A stretch of DNA of 64,000 nt from Rhodocytophaga aerolata (GTDB lineage Bacteria; Bacteroidota; Bacteroidia; Cytophagales; 172606-1): NCBI RefSeq assembly GCF_030503435.1, contig NZ_JAUKPO010000003.1:1-64000 (forward strand). The letters run 5' to 3'. Shown here in pieces: positions 9,847-19,361 of the stretch. Position numbers and translations under genes: made by a program. Each line of letters starts with the position of its first letter. Position 1 is the first letter of the stretch. Below the pieces are notes generated by a model. The model searched no databases. It saw nothing but the letters and a program-made list of their open reading frames with translations, and was not told the origin of the DNA.

Positions 9847-10395
9847 ATGGACAACACAACAAGCAATTATTCTACAGGGTCAACTGGCCAGAGACGAATG
9901 CTCACAGGTATGTTTAGAGACCGCGATAGCGCAGAACAGGCTTATACTTCACTAAGAAGCCGTGGCTATTCAGATGAAGATATTAACCTGTTAATGTCTG
10001 ATGATACCCGTAAAAAACATTTCAAGCATGATGATTCTGCTATAGGTAATAAAGCCATGGAAGGCGCAGGCGTAGGTTCTGCTATTGGTGGTACACTTGG
10101 TGCTATCGTAGGAGCAATTGCTGCTGCAGGTACTTCTATTGCCTTACCTGGTCTTGGCCTGGTAGTAGCCGGCCCAATAGCTGCCGGATTAGCAGGTGCT
10201 GGTGCAGGCGGATTAACCGGCGGTGTACTAGGCGCACTGGTTGGTGCAGGTATTCCAGAAGACCGTGCCAAAGAATATGAGTCTGGTATAAAGGAAGGAG
10301 GCATTGTAATGGGCGTAAGTCCACGTTCAGATGATGATGCTACTTACCTGGAGAATGAGTGGAAAACTTACCGGGGCGAAAAAATTTATAGATAA
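9847..10395 (+). CDS. Stress-protein-like glycine-zipper protein (YflT-type N-terminus)
   Basis: A 182-aa protein. The N-terminal part, MLTGMFRDRDSAEQAYTSLR followed by GYSDEDINLLMSD, resembles the YflT/general stress protein 17M module, a small alpha/beta domain that senses or packs against membranes. The middle (about residues 60-135) is an almost uninterrupted Gly/Ala glycine-zipper stretch that probably inserts into or lies on a membrane. The C-terminus returns to a short soluble domain. The frame opens at 9808, but ATG 9847 fits the family start better. A strong hairpin follows. It resembles in theme the DUF892-YtxH protein at 25028; both suggest general stress or desiccation response. 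Confidence 0.75.
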   Translation: MDNTTSNYSTGSTGQRRMLTGMFRDRDSAEQAYTSLRSRGYSDEDINLLMSDDTRKKHFKHDDSAIGNKAMEGAGVGSAIGGTLGAIVGAIAAAGTSIALPGLGLVVAGPIAAGLAGAGAGGLTGGVLGALVGAGIPEDRAKEYESGIKEGGIVMGVSPRSDDDATYLENEWKTYRGEKIYR

Positions 10396-10435
10396 GCTCT
10401 CAGAAAACTGGCGGTAAGCCCGTTTTGTATAAATG

Positions 10436-10477
10436 AAAAAAGCAGTGGCTGTAGCAATATGGTCACTGCTTTTTTAT
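10436..10477 (+). terminator. Intrinsic terminator of the glycine-zipper gene
   Basis: Stem AAAAAGCAGTG / CACTGCTTTTTT with a 16-nt loop, about 40 bp after the stop codon at 10395. The T-run on the plus strand marks it as the terminator of that gene. Confidence 0.8.
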
Positions 10478-10562
10478 TGGCTCTGTTAATAATTTAACCT
10501 TATAAGCTATTTACAGCACTAATAAAATGCCAGTTTTGGCTAGGCAGGCAGTGAGGTAAAAC

Positions 10563-10609
10563 AAAAGCCTGTTTGAAAATTTATACAATTTTCTAACAGG
10601 CTTTTGCTA
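10563..10609 (-). terminator. Intrinsic terminator of the prolyl oligopeptidase gene
   Basis: Long stem made of AAAAGCCTGTT and AACAGGCTTTT plus an inner AAAAT/ATTTT part, lying 12 bp past the stop of the minus-strand peptidase gene. On the minus strand it is followed by a T-rich stretch. With the hairpin at 10436 it separates two convergent genes. Confidence 0.8.
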
Positions 10610-10620
10610 AAAAGACACTA

Positions 10621-12753
10621 TTACTGATTTTTTTGCAGATTCGGGGTAACGCCCATTGTATACCACACAAAAGACCATATATCAGCCGCTTCTTCTATTT
10701 GCTTGGAGGTAGGTTTGCCCGCCCCGTGTCCGGCTTTGCTTTCTATCCGGATAAGCACTGGGTTGTTGCCTTTATGTTTTTCCTGCAAAGTAGCCGCAAA
10801 CTTGAACGAATGGGCAGGTACTACCCGGTCGTCGTGGTCAGCGGTGGTAACCAAAGTAGCTGGGTAGTTTATTCCTTCCTTCAGGTTATGTAAGGGAGAG
10901 TATTTAATTAGATAATTGAATTGCTCTTGCTTATCGCTGGAGCCATATTCTACTGCCCATCCCCAACCAATAGTAAATTTGTGGTAACGCAGCATATCCA
11001 TTACTCCTACTGCCGGCAGAGCTACTTTAAACAGCTCCGGACGTTGCGTCATTACGGCGCCTACCAGTAAACCTCCATTAGAGCCACCGGCGATAGCTAA
11101 TTTTTGTGACGAGGTATATTTTTCTTTAATCAGGTATTCAGCAGCACCAATAAAGTCGTCGAAAACATTTTGCTTTTTCTCCAGCATGCCTCCTTTGTGC
11201 CAGTTCTCTCCGTATTCACCGCCACCTCTCAAATTAGGCATGGCATAGATTCCGCCATTTTCCAGAAATACCATCATTTTGGCACTGAAAGAAGGAGTTA
11301 AGCTAATATTAAACCCACCATAGGCATACAAATACGTAGGATTATTTCCATCCATTACCAAGCCTTTTTTGTGTACAATAAACATAGGTACTTTGGTACC
11401 ATCTTTACTTGTATAAAAAATCTGTTTGGTTACATAGTCGTCAATACTGAATTTTACCTCTGACTTCCGGAATATTTCAGACTTGCCTGTGGCGATTGTA
11501 TACCGGTATATGGTTGTAGGATAGGTAAAAGAAGTAAAGGTATAAAACAATTCTTTATCTGTTTTTTCTCCAGAAAAACCGCCTGCTGAGCCAATAGCCG
11601 GTAGTTTTATTTCATTTTCGGTTTTTCCATCTATGCTCAACTGGTAAACTTTGCTACTGGCATCTTTCAGGTAGGAGGCAAATAATTTTCCGCCAGCCGA
11701 GTTAACTCCTTCCAATAACTCTGGTTTCTCCGGGATAATGGTTTTCCAGCTGCTGCTATGCGTTTGCCGAGGGTCTATGGAAACCAGGCGGTAGTTAGGA
11801 GCTCCATAATCGGTATGTACTAACAGTTTGTTGCCCACATTATCGATCACCGAATAATTATTTTCAAATCCTTTACAGATCAGCTGAAAACCTTGCGAGT
11901 TGGTATCCATGTCTTTGGCATATAATTCTGTGCCGTGGGTACCTTCAGATGCATAGACGATTACATAGCGTTCATCGTCTGTAACCTGGGCAAAGAAATA
12001 GCGGAGCGGATGTTCTTTATCTTCAAATACTAATTCGTCTTTTTCTTGAGAAGTGCCAAGAGTATGGTAATATACTTTCTGATACTGGTTCTGTGTGGAA
12101 AACTCTTTTCCTTTAGCAGGTGCATCGTAGCGGCTGTAGTAAAATCCATTACCCCGCCAGGAAGCATTCGAAAACTTCACCCATTTCACCTGATCGCTTA
12201 ATAGTTTTTTTGTAGCTACTTCCATTACATAGATCTGTTGCCAATCAGAACCACTTTCAGAAACTGTGTATGCGGCGTACTTATGATTTTTGGAGAACGT
12301 AATACCAGATAAAGCTACGGTGCCATCTGCTGACAAGGTATTGGGGTCTAAGAAAACTTCAGGTTCAGCATTTAAGCCTTTCTGATAGTACAGCACACTC
12401 TGGTTTTGCAAGCCATCATTCTTATAAAAGAAATAATACTCACCTTCTTTGAAAGGGGCAGAGTATTTAGGATAATTCCATATCTGCTCCAGCCGTTTTT
12501 TTACGGCATCCCGGAAAGGAATATTGGCTAAATATTTTTGAGTGACCTGATTCTGGGCGTTTACCCACTGGCCAACATTGGCCGCCGTATCGTGTTCCAG
12601 CCAGCGGTAAGGGTCTGAAATTTTTACGCCGAAGTAGTCATCTGTCTGATCTACTTTTTCTGTTGCCGGATACTGAATAGGTGAAGTTTGTGCGTGGGTG
12701 AGATGTGTAAGTAACAAAACAGGTAAAATAATGGATAGCTTTTTAAAATACAT
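10621..12753 (-). CDS. Prolyl oligopeptidase, S9A family, secreted
   Basis: A 710-aa serine peptidase that cuts short peptides after proline, probably in the periplasm. A signal peptide (MYFKKLSIILPVLLLTHLTHA) is followed by the seven-bladed propeller and the C-terminal alpha/beta hydrolase. The nucleophile is in GGSNGGLL (Ser558), the acid in ADHDDRV and the histidine in AGHGAGKP (about residue 676). The family start motif YPATEKVDQ is present right after the signal peptide. A TTG four codons upstream is open, but the ATG at 12753 starts the signal peptide directly. Single gene with its own terminator. Confidence 0.93.
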   Translation of the reverse strand: MYFKKLSIILPVLLLTHLTHAQTSPIQYPATEKVDQTDDYFGVKISDPYRWLEHDTAANVGQWVNAQNQVTQKYLANIPFRDAVKKRLEQIWNYPKYSAPFKEGEYYFFYKNDGLQNQSVLYYQKGLNAEPEVFLDPNTLSADGTVALSGITFSKNHKYAAYTVSESGSDWQQIYVMEVATKKLLSDQVKWVKFSNASWRGNGFYYSRYDAPAKGKEFSTQNQYQKVYYHTLGTSQEKDELVFEDKEHPLRYFFAQVTDDERYVIVYASEGTHGTELYAKDMDTNSQGFQLICKGFENNYSVIDNVGNKLLVHTDYGAPNYRLVSIDPRQTHSSSWKTIIPEKPELLEGVNSAGGKLFASYLKDASSKVYQLSIDGKTENEIKLPAIGSAGGFSGEKTDKELFYTFTSFTYPTTIYRYTIATGKSEIFRKSEVKFSIDDYVTKQIFYTSKDGTKVPMFIVHKKGLVMDGNNPTYLYAYGGFNISLTPSFSAKMMVFLENGGIYAMPNLRGGGEYGENWHKGGMLEKKQNVFDDFIGAAEYLIKEKYTSSQKLAIAGGSNGGLLVGAVMTQRPELFKVALPAVGVMDMLRYHKFTIGWGWAVEYGSSDKQEQFNYLIKYSPLHNLKEGINYPATLVTTADHDDRVVPAHSFKFAATLQEKHKGNNPVLIRIESKAGHGAGKPTSKQIEEAADIWSFVWYTMGVTPNLQKNQ

Positions 12754-12865
12754 TGATTTCGGCAATTGGTTTGTTAGACATGAATACCTTGAAAATTACT
12801 GAAATTATGCATATACAACAAACCTACTGCCTATATGGTTGCAGGGAGACAATTATTTCTCAGGT

Positions 12866-15800
12866 TCAGCCAATGGCCAGTTCTTTCTTTTCTGTAGGAA
12901 TACCCAGGGATTTTCTGCTTCTGGACAAGTAGGAATACATAGCCGGCACAATGTATAAAGTAAGAAATCCGGAAATGATCATTCCTCCTACTACCGCAAT
13001 CCCCAGCGACTGGCGGCTACCTGCTGCAGTACCTAAAGATAGGGCAATAGGCAAAATACCTAAAATGGTTGCCATACTGGTCATTAGAATTGGGCGGAAG
13101 CGGGTAGTTGCTGCTTCCAGTACAGCCTCCAGCCGGCTGGCACCTTCCAGCTTGCGTTGATTGGCAAACTCTACTATCAGGATACCATTCTTGGTAACCA
13201 GGCCAATGAGCATAATAATGCCTATCTGGCTGAAAATATTCAGTGTTTGCCCGGTAAAATACAGCGTTATTAATGCGCCCGCCATAGAGGTAGGCACGGT
13301 AAGTAAGATAATGAAGGGATCAATAAAACTTTCAAACTGGGCCGCTAAGATAAGATATATCAATACCAAGGCCAGTATTAAAGCAAATATCAGGCTGGAG
13401 GAGCTATCAGCAAATTCTTTGGATTGTCCGGCAAGGTCTGTTTTTACAGATGGAGGTAATACTTTACGGGCTACTTCATCCATTGCCTGGATGCCTTCTC
13501 CCAGGGTTTTTCCCGGAGCCAATCCTGCAGAGACGGTAGCAGCTACATAGCGGTTATAGCGGTAAATAGCCGCTGCACTTACGGTTTCATCATAGGAAAT
13601 CAAATTATCCAGAGAAACCATGCTGCCATTTCGGCTGCGTACATACAAATTTTTTATATCTATGGGTTCATTCCGGTTATTGCGCGCCAGCTGCCCGATT
13701 ACCTGGTATTGTTTACCATTCATTACAAAATATCCATACCGCTGGCCGCTGTAGGATAATTGAAGTGTACGGGCAATTTCTTCCACAAATACATTCAGTT
13801 CAGACGCTTTTTCCCGGTTTACTTTTAATACTAGTTCAGGCTTGTTTACTTTAAAATCGGAATCTACAAAGCGGAGTGTGGGATGCTGCTGTGCTTCTTC
13901 CAAAAACTTTGGCAGTATTTCTATCAAGCTGTTTACATCACCTGTTTGTAGCACGTATTGTACCGGCTGGCCACCAAACCTGGAACCGATGGTGGGTGGC
14001 TGTGATGGAAAAGACCGCACCCCGGTAAACTCTTCTAATCCTTTAGAAATTTGTTGAAAAATCTGCTCCTGGGTTCGTTGCCGTTTGTCAGGATCTACCA
14101 GAAAGATGTTTTCTAAGCCGGCGTTTACCGGGCTGAAGGTACTACTTCCCGGAGTAACAGCTGTCAGTGAAATAGTGGTGAACAGTTCAGGAACCGAATC
14201 TACAATATAGCTGTCTATAGCCTGCATATACTGGTCCATGTATTCAAACGAAACGCCTTCAGGGGCTTTTACATTTACCCGGATTATAGACCGGTCTTCC
14301 AGAGGAGAGAGTTCAGAGGGTATAGATTTACCCACAAACCAGATAATGCCAAACATGCCCAGTAAGATCAGAAAGGCAGACCAACGGGCTTTCATAAACA
14401 GCTGGAGAGATTTCAGATAACCATCTGTTATGGCTACAAAAAACTTCTCCGTGCTTGCATAAAATTTACTTGGCTTGTCCTGATGCTTCAACATGTACGC
14501 ACACATCATCGGAGAAAGTGTAAGGGCTACCAGTGCAGAAATCAATACGGAACCTGCCAGTACTACTCCAAACTCCAGAAACAGCCTTCCGGTTAACCCC
14601 CGCAAAAAGATAATGGGAATGAAGATAGCTGCCAGCGTAATGGTAGTAGAGATTACGGCAAAGTAGATTTCTTTAGAGCCAACAAGAGCGGCCTGAATCG
14701 GATTCATTCCTTTTTCTACCTTGGCATAAATATTTTCCAGCACCACAATGGCATCATCGCATACCAGTCCAATGGCTAATACAATGGCTACCAGCGTAAG
14801 TACATTAATAGAGAACCCGGCCAGGTACATGATAAAGAAGGTAGAGACGATAGAGATTGGAATGGCAATTACCGGGATCAGGGTAGAACGCCAGTCGCGC
14901 AAAAACATAAATATAACTATCGCCACCAGCATAAATGCTATGATCAGCGTTTCCTCTACCTCTGCAATTGACCGCCTTACCGGTTTGGTGTAATCATTGG
15001 CAATAGCCACTTTGAATTCTGGTGGAATTTCATCTTTTATAGCTTCTAAACGGCGGTAAACTTCGTCAGCAATAGCAATTTCATTCGCATTCGGTTGCGG
15101 TTGTATGCTTAGGTTTAATCCCGGCACGGTTTCCCTTCTAACAGAGGTACGTTCATTTTCAATGCCTAATTCTGCATACCCTATATCGGAGAACCGGATG
15201 ATACGGCCATTCTCAGATTTAATAATCATGCGGTTGAATTCATCAGGTTTGGTTAGGCGGCTGTCGGTACGCAGACCTAATTCGGTGGTATTGCCTTCAA
15301 TGCGGCCGGTAGGCAAATCTATGTTTTCACGGTTCAACGCAGCAAATACATCTGAGGGAACAATTTTGTAGGCAGAGAGTTTTAAGGGGTCCATCCATAG
15401 ACGCATGGAGTAGCGGCGGGCACCACGTACCTGGGCAGAGCTTACGCCAGGAATGGTTTGCAGCCGTTCTTTGAGTACGTTCTCTGCAAAATCTGTAATC
15501 TCCATCAGGTTTTTGGTGTCGCTCTGAATGGTGAGGAATATGACAGACTGGGAGTTGGCATCGGCTTTATCTATAACCGGCGGGTCGGCATCTTTAGGAA
15601 GGTTTCCGGAGGCAGCAGAAACTTTGCTTCGCACATCGTTGGCAGCTGCTTCCAAATCTACATTGATATCAAACTCTACTGTTATCTGGCTTACCTGCTC
15701 ACGCGAGGTAGAAGAAATAATGCGTACACCAGAAATCCCATTGATGGCTTGCTCCAGCGGTTCGGTAATTTGCGACTCTATTACATCCGGATTAGCGCCT

Positions 15801-15955
15801 GCATACGTAGTACTAACGGTGATAATCGGTGGATCTACAGCCGGATATTCTCTGGTACCTAAAAAACTAAATCCTACCACGCCGAATATAACCAGCAGGA
15901 TGGATAATACAATGGCTAGTACTGGTCTCCGGATGCTTAGTTCTGATATGCTCAT
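12866..15955 (-). CDS. RND efflux pump inner-membrane permease (AcrB/MexB-like HAE1 family)
   Basis: A 1029-aa proton-driven exporter starting MSISELSIRRPVLAIVL. It has the RND layout: TM1, a large periplasmic loop, TM2-6, TM7, a second large loop and TM8-12. The proton-relay Asp pair is visible in GLVCDDAIVVLENIYA (TM4), and the family motif GxxxDxAxxVxEN is intact. The open frame extends 18 codons upstream but overlaps the intergenic spacer; ATG 15955 matches the family N-terminus. It lies 40 bp after the adaptor gene and is surely co-transcribed with it. No TolC-type outer-membrane factor lies next to the pair, so an outside channel must be used. Substrates are unknown. Confidence 0.93.
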   Translation of the reverse strand: MSISELSIRRPVLAIVLSILLVIFGVVGFSFLGTREYPAVDPPIITVSTTYAGANPDVIESQITEPLEQAINGISGVRIISSTSREQVSQITVEFDINVDLEAAANDVRSKVSAASGNLPKDADPPVIDKADANSQSVIFLTIQSDTKNLMEITDFAENVLKERLQTIPGVSSAQVRGARRYSMRLWMDPLKLSAYKIVPSDVFAALNRENIDLPTGRIEGNTTELGLRTDSRLTKPDEFNRMIIKSENGRIIRFSDIGYAELGIENERTSVRRETVPGLNLSIQPQPNANEIAIADEVYRRLEAIKDEIPPEFKVAIANDYTKPVRRSIAEVEETLIIAFMLVAIVIFMFLRDWRSTLIPVIAIPISIVSTFFIMYLAGFSINVLTLVAIVLAIGLVCDDAIVVLENIYAKVEKGMNPIQAALVGSKEIYFAVISTTITLAAIFIPIIFLRGLTGRLFLEFGVVLAGSVLISALVALTLSPMMCAYMLKHQDKPSKFYASTEKFFVAITDGYLKSLQLFMKARWSAFLILLGMFGIIWFVGKSIPSELSPLEDRSIIRVNVKAPEGVSFEYMDQYMQAIDSYIVDSVPELFTTISLTAVTPGSSTFSPVNAGLENIFLVDPDKRQRTQEQIFQQISKGLEEFTGVRSFPSQPPTIGSRFGGQPVQYVLQTGDVNSLIEILPKFLEEAQQHPTLRFVDSDFKVNKPELVLKVNREKASELNVFVEEIARTLQLSYSGQRYGYFVMNGKQYQVIGQLARNNRNEPIDIKNLYVRSRNGSMVSLDNLISYDETVSAAAIYRYNRYVAATVSAGLAPGKTLGEGIQAMDEVARKVLPPSVKTDLAGQSKEFADSSSSLIFALILALVLIYLILAAQFESFIDPFIILLTVPTSMAGALITLYFTGQTLNIFSQIGIIMLIGLVTKNGILIVEFANQRKLEGASRLEAVLEAATTRFRPILMTSMATILGILPIALSLGTAAGSRQSLGIAVVGGMIISGFLTLYIVPAMYSYLSRSRKSLGIPTEKKELAIG

Positions 15956-15995
15956 GGTACTAAAGGCTCTGAGGTAAAATAGTGAATTACAGCAA

Positions 15996-17057
15996 TTAAT
16001 TCTTGGCAAAAATAGCCCGTACTGGTATACCAGGTTTGGCGCGTAATATATTGGTTGTCATAACCGTGTCGCCCAGTTGCAAGCCGCTTGTAATCTGTAC
16101 GTGCGAACTGGTACGCAGGCCAATTGTAACTTGTGCATTTTGTGCTTTTCCGTTTCTTACCACTAATACATTGTTGCCTTGCAGGCCTGGAATTAATGCC
16201 TGTGCCGGTACCATCTTGGTATCAGTTATTTCATTCAGTGGAAGAGAAATAGTAGCAGAAGAGCCAGGAATGAGTTTTTTATCAGTATTACTGGCAATAG
16301 CCCGTACAAACAAACTTCTGGTATTAAGATCAATAAAGGGTTCTATCACCTTCACCAGGCCAGTATAAGTTGTATCACTGTTTTCCACACGGAACTGAAT
16401 GGGTTGGTCTAACCGCAGGCTGTTTGCATATTTTTCCGGAACGGCAAATTCTATTTTTACAAGATTGATATCTTCCAAAGTAACCAGAGGCATGTTTTGC
16501 GTAACAAAAGCTCCTTCGCTTACTTTACGTATCCCTGTTTTGCCGCTGAATGGTGCTCTGATTTCGGTTTTATTAATTTCTACTTCTATTAGTTCTATAT
16601 CTGCATCCAGGCTTTCAATAGAGCCGGCCACTCGTTCATACTCTTGCTTGCTTACTCCTTCCAGCTTTAAAAGGGCAGCTGTACGTGCCTCGTCACTGGC
16701 AATCAGTTTCCGTTGAGCGTGTAGTTTTTTCAGTTGAGCCTGCAGGTCGGCGTCGTCCAGTTTAAAAAGTAACTGGCCTTTTGTTACATTCGCGCCTTCC
16801 CGGAAGTTTACTTTAACAAGTCTTTTAGCACTTTCGCTAACAATTTGTACCTGCTCATTGGCTACCAGGCTTCCCAGTACATCCAGATACTCCTGAATAG
16901 TGGTGTCTTTTACTATATATACTTCTGCCGCAATTCCTTTATTACTGGCAACCGGAGCCTTGCCTTGCATGGCTGGTTGCTTTTCAGGAGAAAATACAAA
17001 GTACGATACAATAGCTAGCAGGACAACAACAGAAATAATAGTAACCGTTTTTTTCAT
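15996..17057 (-). CDS. RND efflux periplasmic adaptor (membrane fusion protein)
   Basis: A 353-aa HlyD/AcrA-type adaptor with one N-terminal membrane anchor (residues 4-24) and no lipobox. The biotinyl-lipoyl half motifs flank a short coiled coil (about 105-150): GANVTKGQLLFKLDDADL before it and IRAPFSGKTGIRKVSEGAFV after it. The beta-barrel and membrane-proximal domains follow. The short hairpin is typical of the MexH/BepF-type adaptors common in Bacteroidota. It is the first gene of a two-gene operon with the permease. Confidence 0.93.
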   Translation of the reverse strand: MKKTVTIISVVVLLAIVSYFVFSPEKQPAMQGKAPVASNKGIAAEVYIVKDTTIQEYLDVLGSLVANEQVQIVSESAKRLVKVNFREGANVTKGQLLFKLDDADLQAQLKKLHAQRKLIASDEARTAALLKLEGVSKQEYERVAGSIESLDADIELIEVEINKTEIRAPFSGKTGIRKVSEGAFVTQNMPLVTLEDINLVKIEFAVPEKYANSLRLDQPIQFRVENSDTTYTGLVKVIEPFIDLNTRSLFVRAIASNTDKKLIPGSSATISLPLNEITDTKMVPAQALIPGLQGNNVLVVRNGKAQNAQVTIGLRTSSHVQITSGLQLGDTVMTTNILRAKPGIPVRAIFAKN

Positions 17058-17240
17058 CAGATAACAGCAGTTATTGCCGTATTAAAGTCAATAGTATATT
17101 AAAAAAGTGCAAACAGAAACAGGAATGCATATAGTTAGAAAGTATCTACTAAAATAATAATTTTATTTGTAGATAGATAGGCAGCCAACAGCCTAAACGC
17201 AAAATATTCTACAAAACCGTAGAATATTCCGCAAGAAAAG
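17058..17240. other. Upstream region of the efflux operon
   Basis: An AT-rich leader that should hold the promoter of the adaptor-permease operon. I saw no TetR/MarR-type palindrome of clear quality and no regulator gene beside it. Confidence 0.35.
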
Positions 17241-17272
17241 AGAAAGCCCGGAAGGTTAGCTTCCGGGCTTCT
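17241..17272 (-). terminator. Intrinsic terminator of the repeat lipoprotein gene
   Basis: Perfect 10-bp stem AAGCCCGGAA / TTCCGGGCTT with a 7-nt loop. On the minus strand it is followed by TCTCTTTTCTT. It lies about 22 bp past the stop of the 17295-19361 gene and separates it from the efflux operon. Confidence 0.85.
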
Positions 17273-17294
17273 GGGGATGGTATCAACGGATAAG

Positions 17295-19361
17295 TTATTT
17301 TTTCACTTTTCCGGCAGGATTGTTAATGAATGTATTTACTGTTTCTACATTCTCATTAATAACGGCACCATCTACATAGATACCCCAACCACTGCTATTG
17401 CTGATAGTAGAGTTAGTAATCTTCAGCTGGGCATTTGTATAGGTATTCATGGCAATATTGGTTTTGATTGATGAACCCATACCAGACAAATTGTAGCTGC
17501 CGCCATAAGATACTTCTACGTAATCCATTTCATTCAATGGATTTCTGGAATCAATTTTTATACCTTTCCAGTAGCCATTGACGGTTTGTTGTTTGCCTGT
17601 GAATACTACTTTCTGAGCAGCAGTTCCTTTGGCGATAATATATCCATCATCATTTACATATAAAGCTTTGTCTGCATTGAATAAGAATTTAGCACCAGGA
17701 GCTACCTTTACACCGGAATTTAATCCCAGGTCATTAATTACATAGTAAACAGATCCGTCTGTAAATCCTTGCCAGGTTACTTCCTCCGCTGTGCCTGAGG
17801 TTTCTCCATATATTTCAATGCCATTGAACATATTTACATCGTTAAATTTGGAAACAGCATCTAACATATGTACCTGGTCAGCAGCAACTGAAGCAGCATA
17901 TCCGGCATTGAAGCTAAACTTATTATTGGCAAATTCTTTCAATATTGCACCCTCTTGTACATACATGCCATACCCGCCACTTTGAGTAAAGGTAGAGTTG
18001 GTTACTTTCAGTTGTGCTTTGGTATAGCCATTCAGGGCCAGGTTCGTTTTGATAGAAGAACCCATACCAGACAAGTTAAAGCTACCACCGTAAGCTACTT
18101 CCACATTGTCGAACTGATTAAGCGGATTAGCGGAGTTAATTTTTATACCTTTCCACATTCCTCTGATTTTATTTACAGCCGTGAAGGTAATTTTCTGTTG
18201 AGCAGTACCCAAAGCTACTATATATCCTTCATCTTCTACATACAAGGCTTTGTCATTGGCAAATTCAAAAGTAGCACCCTCTTTAATTTTTACACCTCTG
18301 ATAATCTCAATATCATTCATTACAAAATATTTAGATCCGTCAGTAAAAGCATTCCAGGTAACTTCACCTGACCCGGTAGCTTCTCCTTCAACTTCAACTC
18401 CATTTTTGCCATTGTTGCCTGTGAACTTAGAAGCAGCATCCAGCATGTGCAGCTGATCAATGGTTACATACATAGAAGCGCCAGTATTGCTGGTAAATGT
18501 ATTGTTAGCAAAGGCTTTCAATTCTGCTCCCTCCTGAGAAAATATGCCATAGCCACCGCTTTGAGTAAAAGTAGAGTTGGTAATCTTCACCTGTGCTTTA
18601 GTAAATCCGTTCAGGGCCAGGTTTGTTTTGATAGCAGAACTCATACCGGACAGATTGAAGCTACCACCATAGGCAATTTCTACATAATCAAGTTCGTTTA
18701 ACGGATTGGCAGAGCTAATTTTAATCCCTTTCCAGAATCCGTTGGTTTTATTTTTTCCTGTGAACACAATTTTTTGAGCTTCTGTACCTTTGGCCACTAT
18801 ACTACCTTGATCGCCAATATACAAAGCACCATTCGATTCAAACTCAATGACAACACCTGGATTAATTGTCAGCTTTGCCGATACATCAATATCTTTTGTT
18901 ATAAAATAATCCGGCTTGGTAGGATCGGCAATAATGTTGGCCAATACAAGGTCGGTTGTAATATTCTCACTGATTACCTGAGCTACTACGCTACCAGTGG
19001 CTGTTACCATAACCTTGTCTTTCGCTGTTCCATTTTCGCTGGTAACTGTCAGTTCAAACTCAAATTCACCTGCTAAATCCGGCGAAAAGGTTGGTTTAGC
19101 CACTGTCATACTGCTCAATGTAGCTGTGCTAGCGTTGGGTTTCTTCGTGATTGCCCAGGCATAGGTAAGCGTTTTGCCGCTATCGTCTTTTGAGGCACTT
19201 CCGTCTAACGTAACCGTTTGTCCGACAGTTGCCGATTGATCAGCTCCTGCATCGGCGGTAACCTTCACTTCTGGTTTGGGTGGATTATCATCTTTTTTAC
19301 AACTTGTAATAAATGCTGCTAATAGGGCTAGCAGACTCAGTAGAAAGTTTACTTTTTTCAT
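17295..19361 (-). CDS. Surface lipoprotein with PKD-like domain and three beta-helix repeats
   Basis: A 688-aa lipoprotein. The signal peptide ends at a lipobox with Cys21 (FITSC), followed directly by KKDD. This Lys/acidic signature resembles the lipoprotein export signal of Bacteroidota and predicts display on the cell surface. Residues ~33-125 form a PKD/REJ-type Ig domain (ADAGADQSATVGQTVTLDGS). The rest is three tandem copies of a ~190-residue unit, the last one shortened. Each copy contains KGTxxQK(I/V)xFT, WKGIKI, NPLNxxDxVE(V/I)xYGGSxNLSGM and a TNST motif. The spacing suggests right-handed parallel beta-helix coils. No catalytic residues are evident; adhesion or glycan binding is a guess. 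Monocistronic. Confidence 0.8.
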   Translation of the reverse strand: MKKVNFLLSLLALLAAFITSCKKDDNPPKPEVKVTADAGADQSATVGQTVTLDGSASKDDSGKTLTYAWAITKKPNASTATLSSMTVAKPTFSPDLAGEFEFELTVTSENGTAKDKVMVTATGSVVAQVISENITTDLVLANIIADPTKPDYFITKDIDVSAKLTINPGVVIEFESNGALYIGDQGSIVAKGTEAQKIVFTGKNKTNGFWKGIKISSANPLNELDYVEIAYGGSFNLSGMSSAIKTNLALNGFTKAQVKITNSTFTQSGGYGIFSQEGAELKAFANNTFTSNTGASMYVTIDQLHMLDAASKFTGNNGKNGVEVEGEATGSGEVTWNAFTDGSKYFVMNDIEIIRGVKIKEGATFEFANDKALYVEDEGYIVALGTAQQKITFTAVNKIRGMWKGIKINSANPLNQFDNVEVAYGGSFNLSGMGSSIKTNLALNGYTKAQLKVTNSTFTQSGGYGMYVQEGAILKEFANNKFSFNAGYAASVAADQVHMLDAVSKFNDVNMFNGIEIYGETSGTAEEVTWQGFTDGSVYYVINDLGLNSGVKVAPGAKFLFNADKALYVNDDGYIIAKGTAAQKVVFTGKQQTVNGYWKGIKIDSRNPLNEMDYVEVSYGGSYNLSGMGSSIKTNIAMNTYTNAQLKITNSTISNSSGWGIYVDGAVINENVETVNTFINNPAGKVKK

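Noticed and set aside
9966-10304. Pro/Ala-rich ORF antisense to the glycine-zipper gene
   Set aside because: This is the expected mirror of a Gly/Ala-rich coding strand (GGC/GCC to GCC/GGC), not a gene.
15458-15977. Two long plus-strand ORFs opposite the RND permease
   Set aside because: The permease frame is intact and family-typical; the antisense frames are shadows.
17078-17104. Two ATTAAA words upstream of the efflux operon
   Set aside because: They are 17 bp apart and only two, so they do not fit the 11-bp array.
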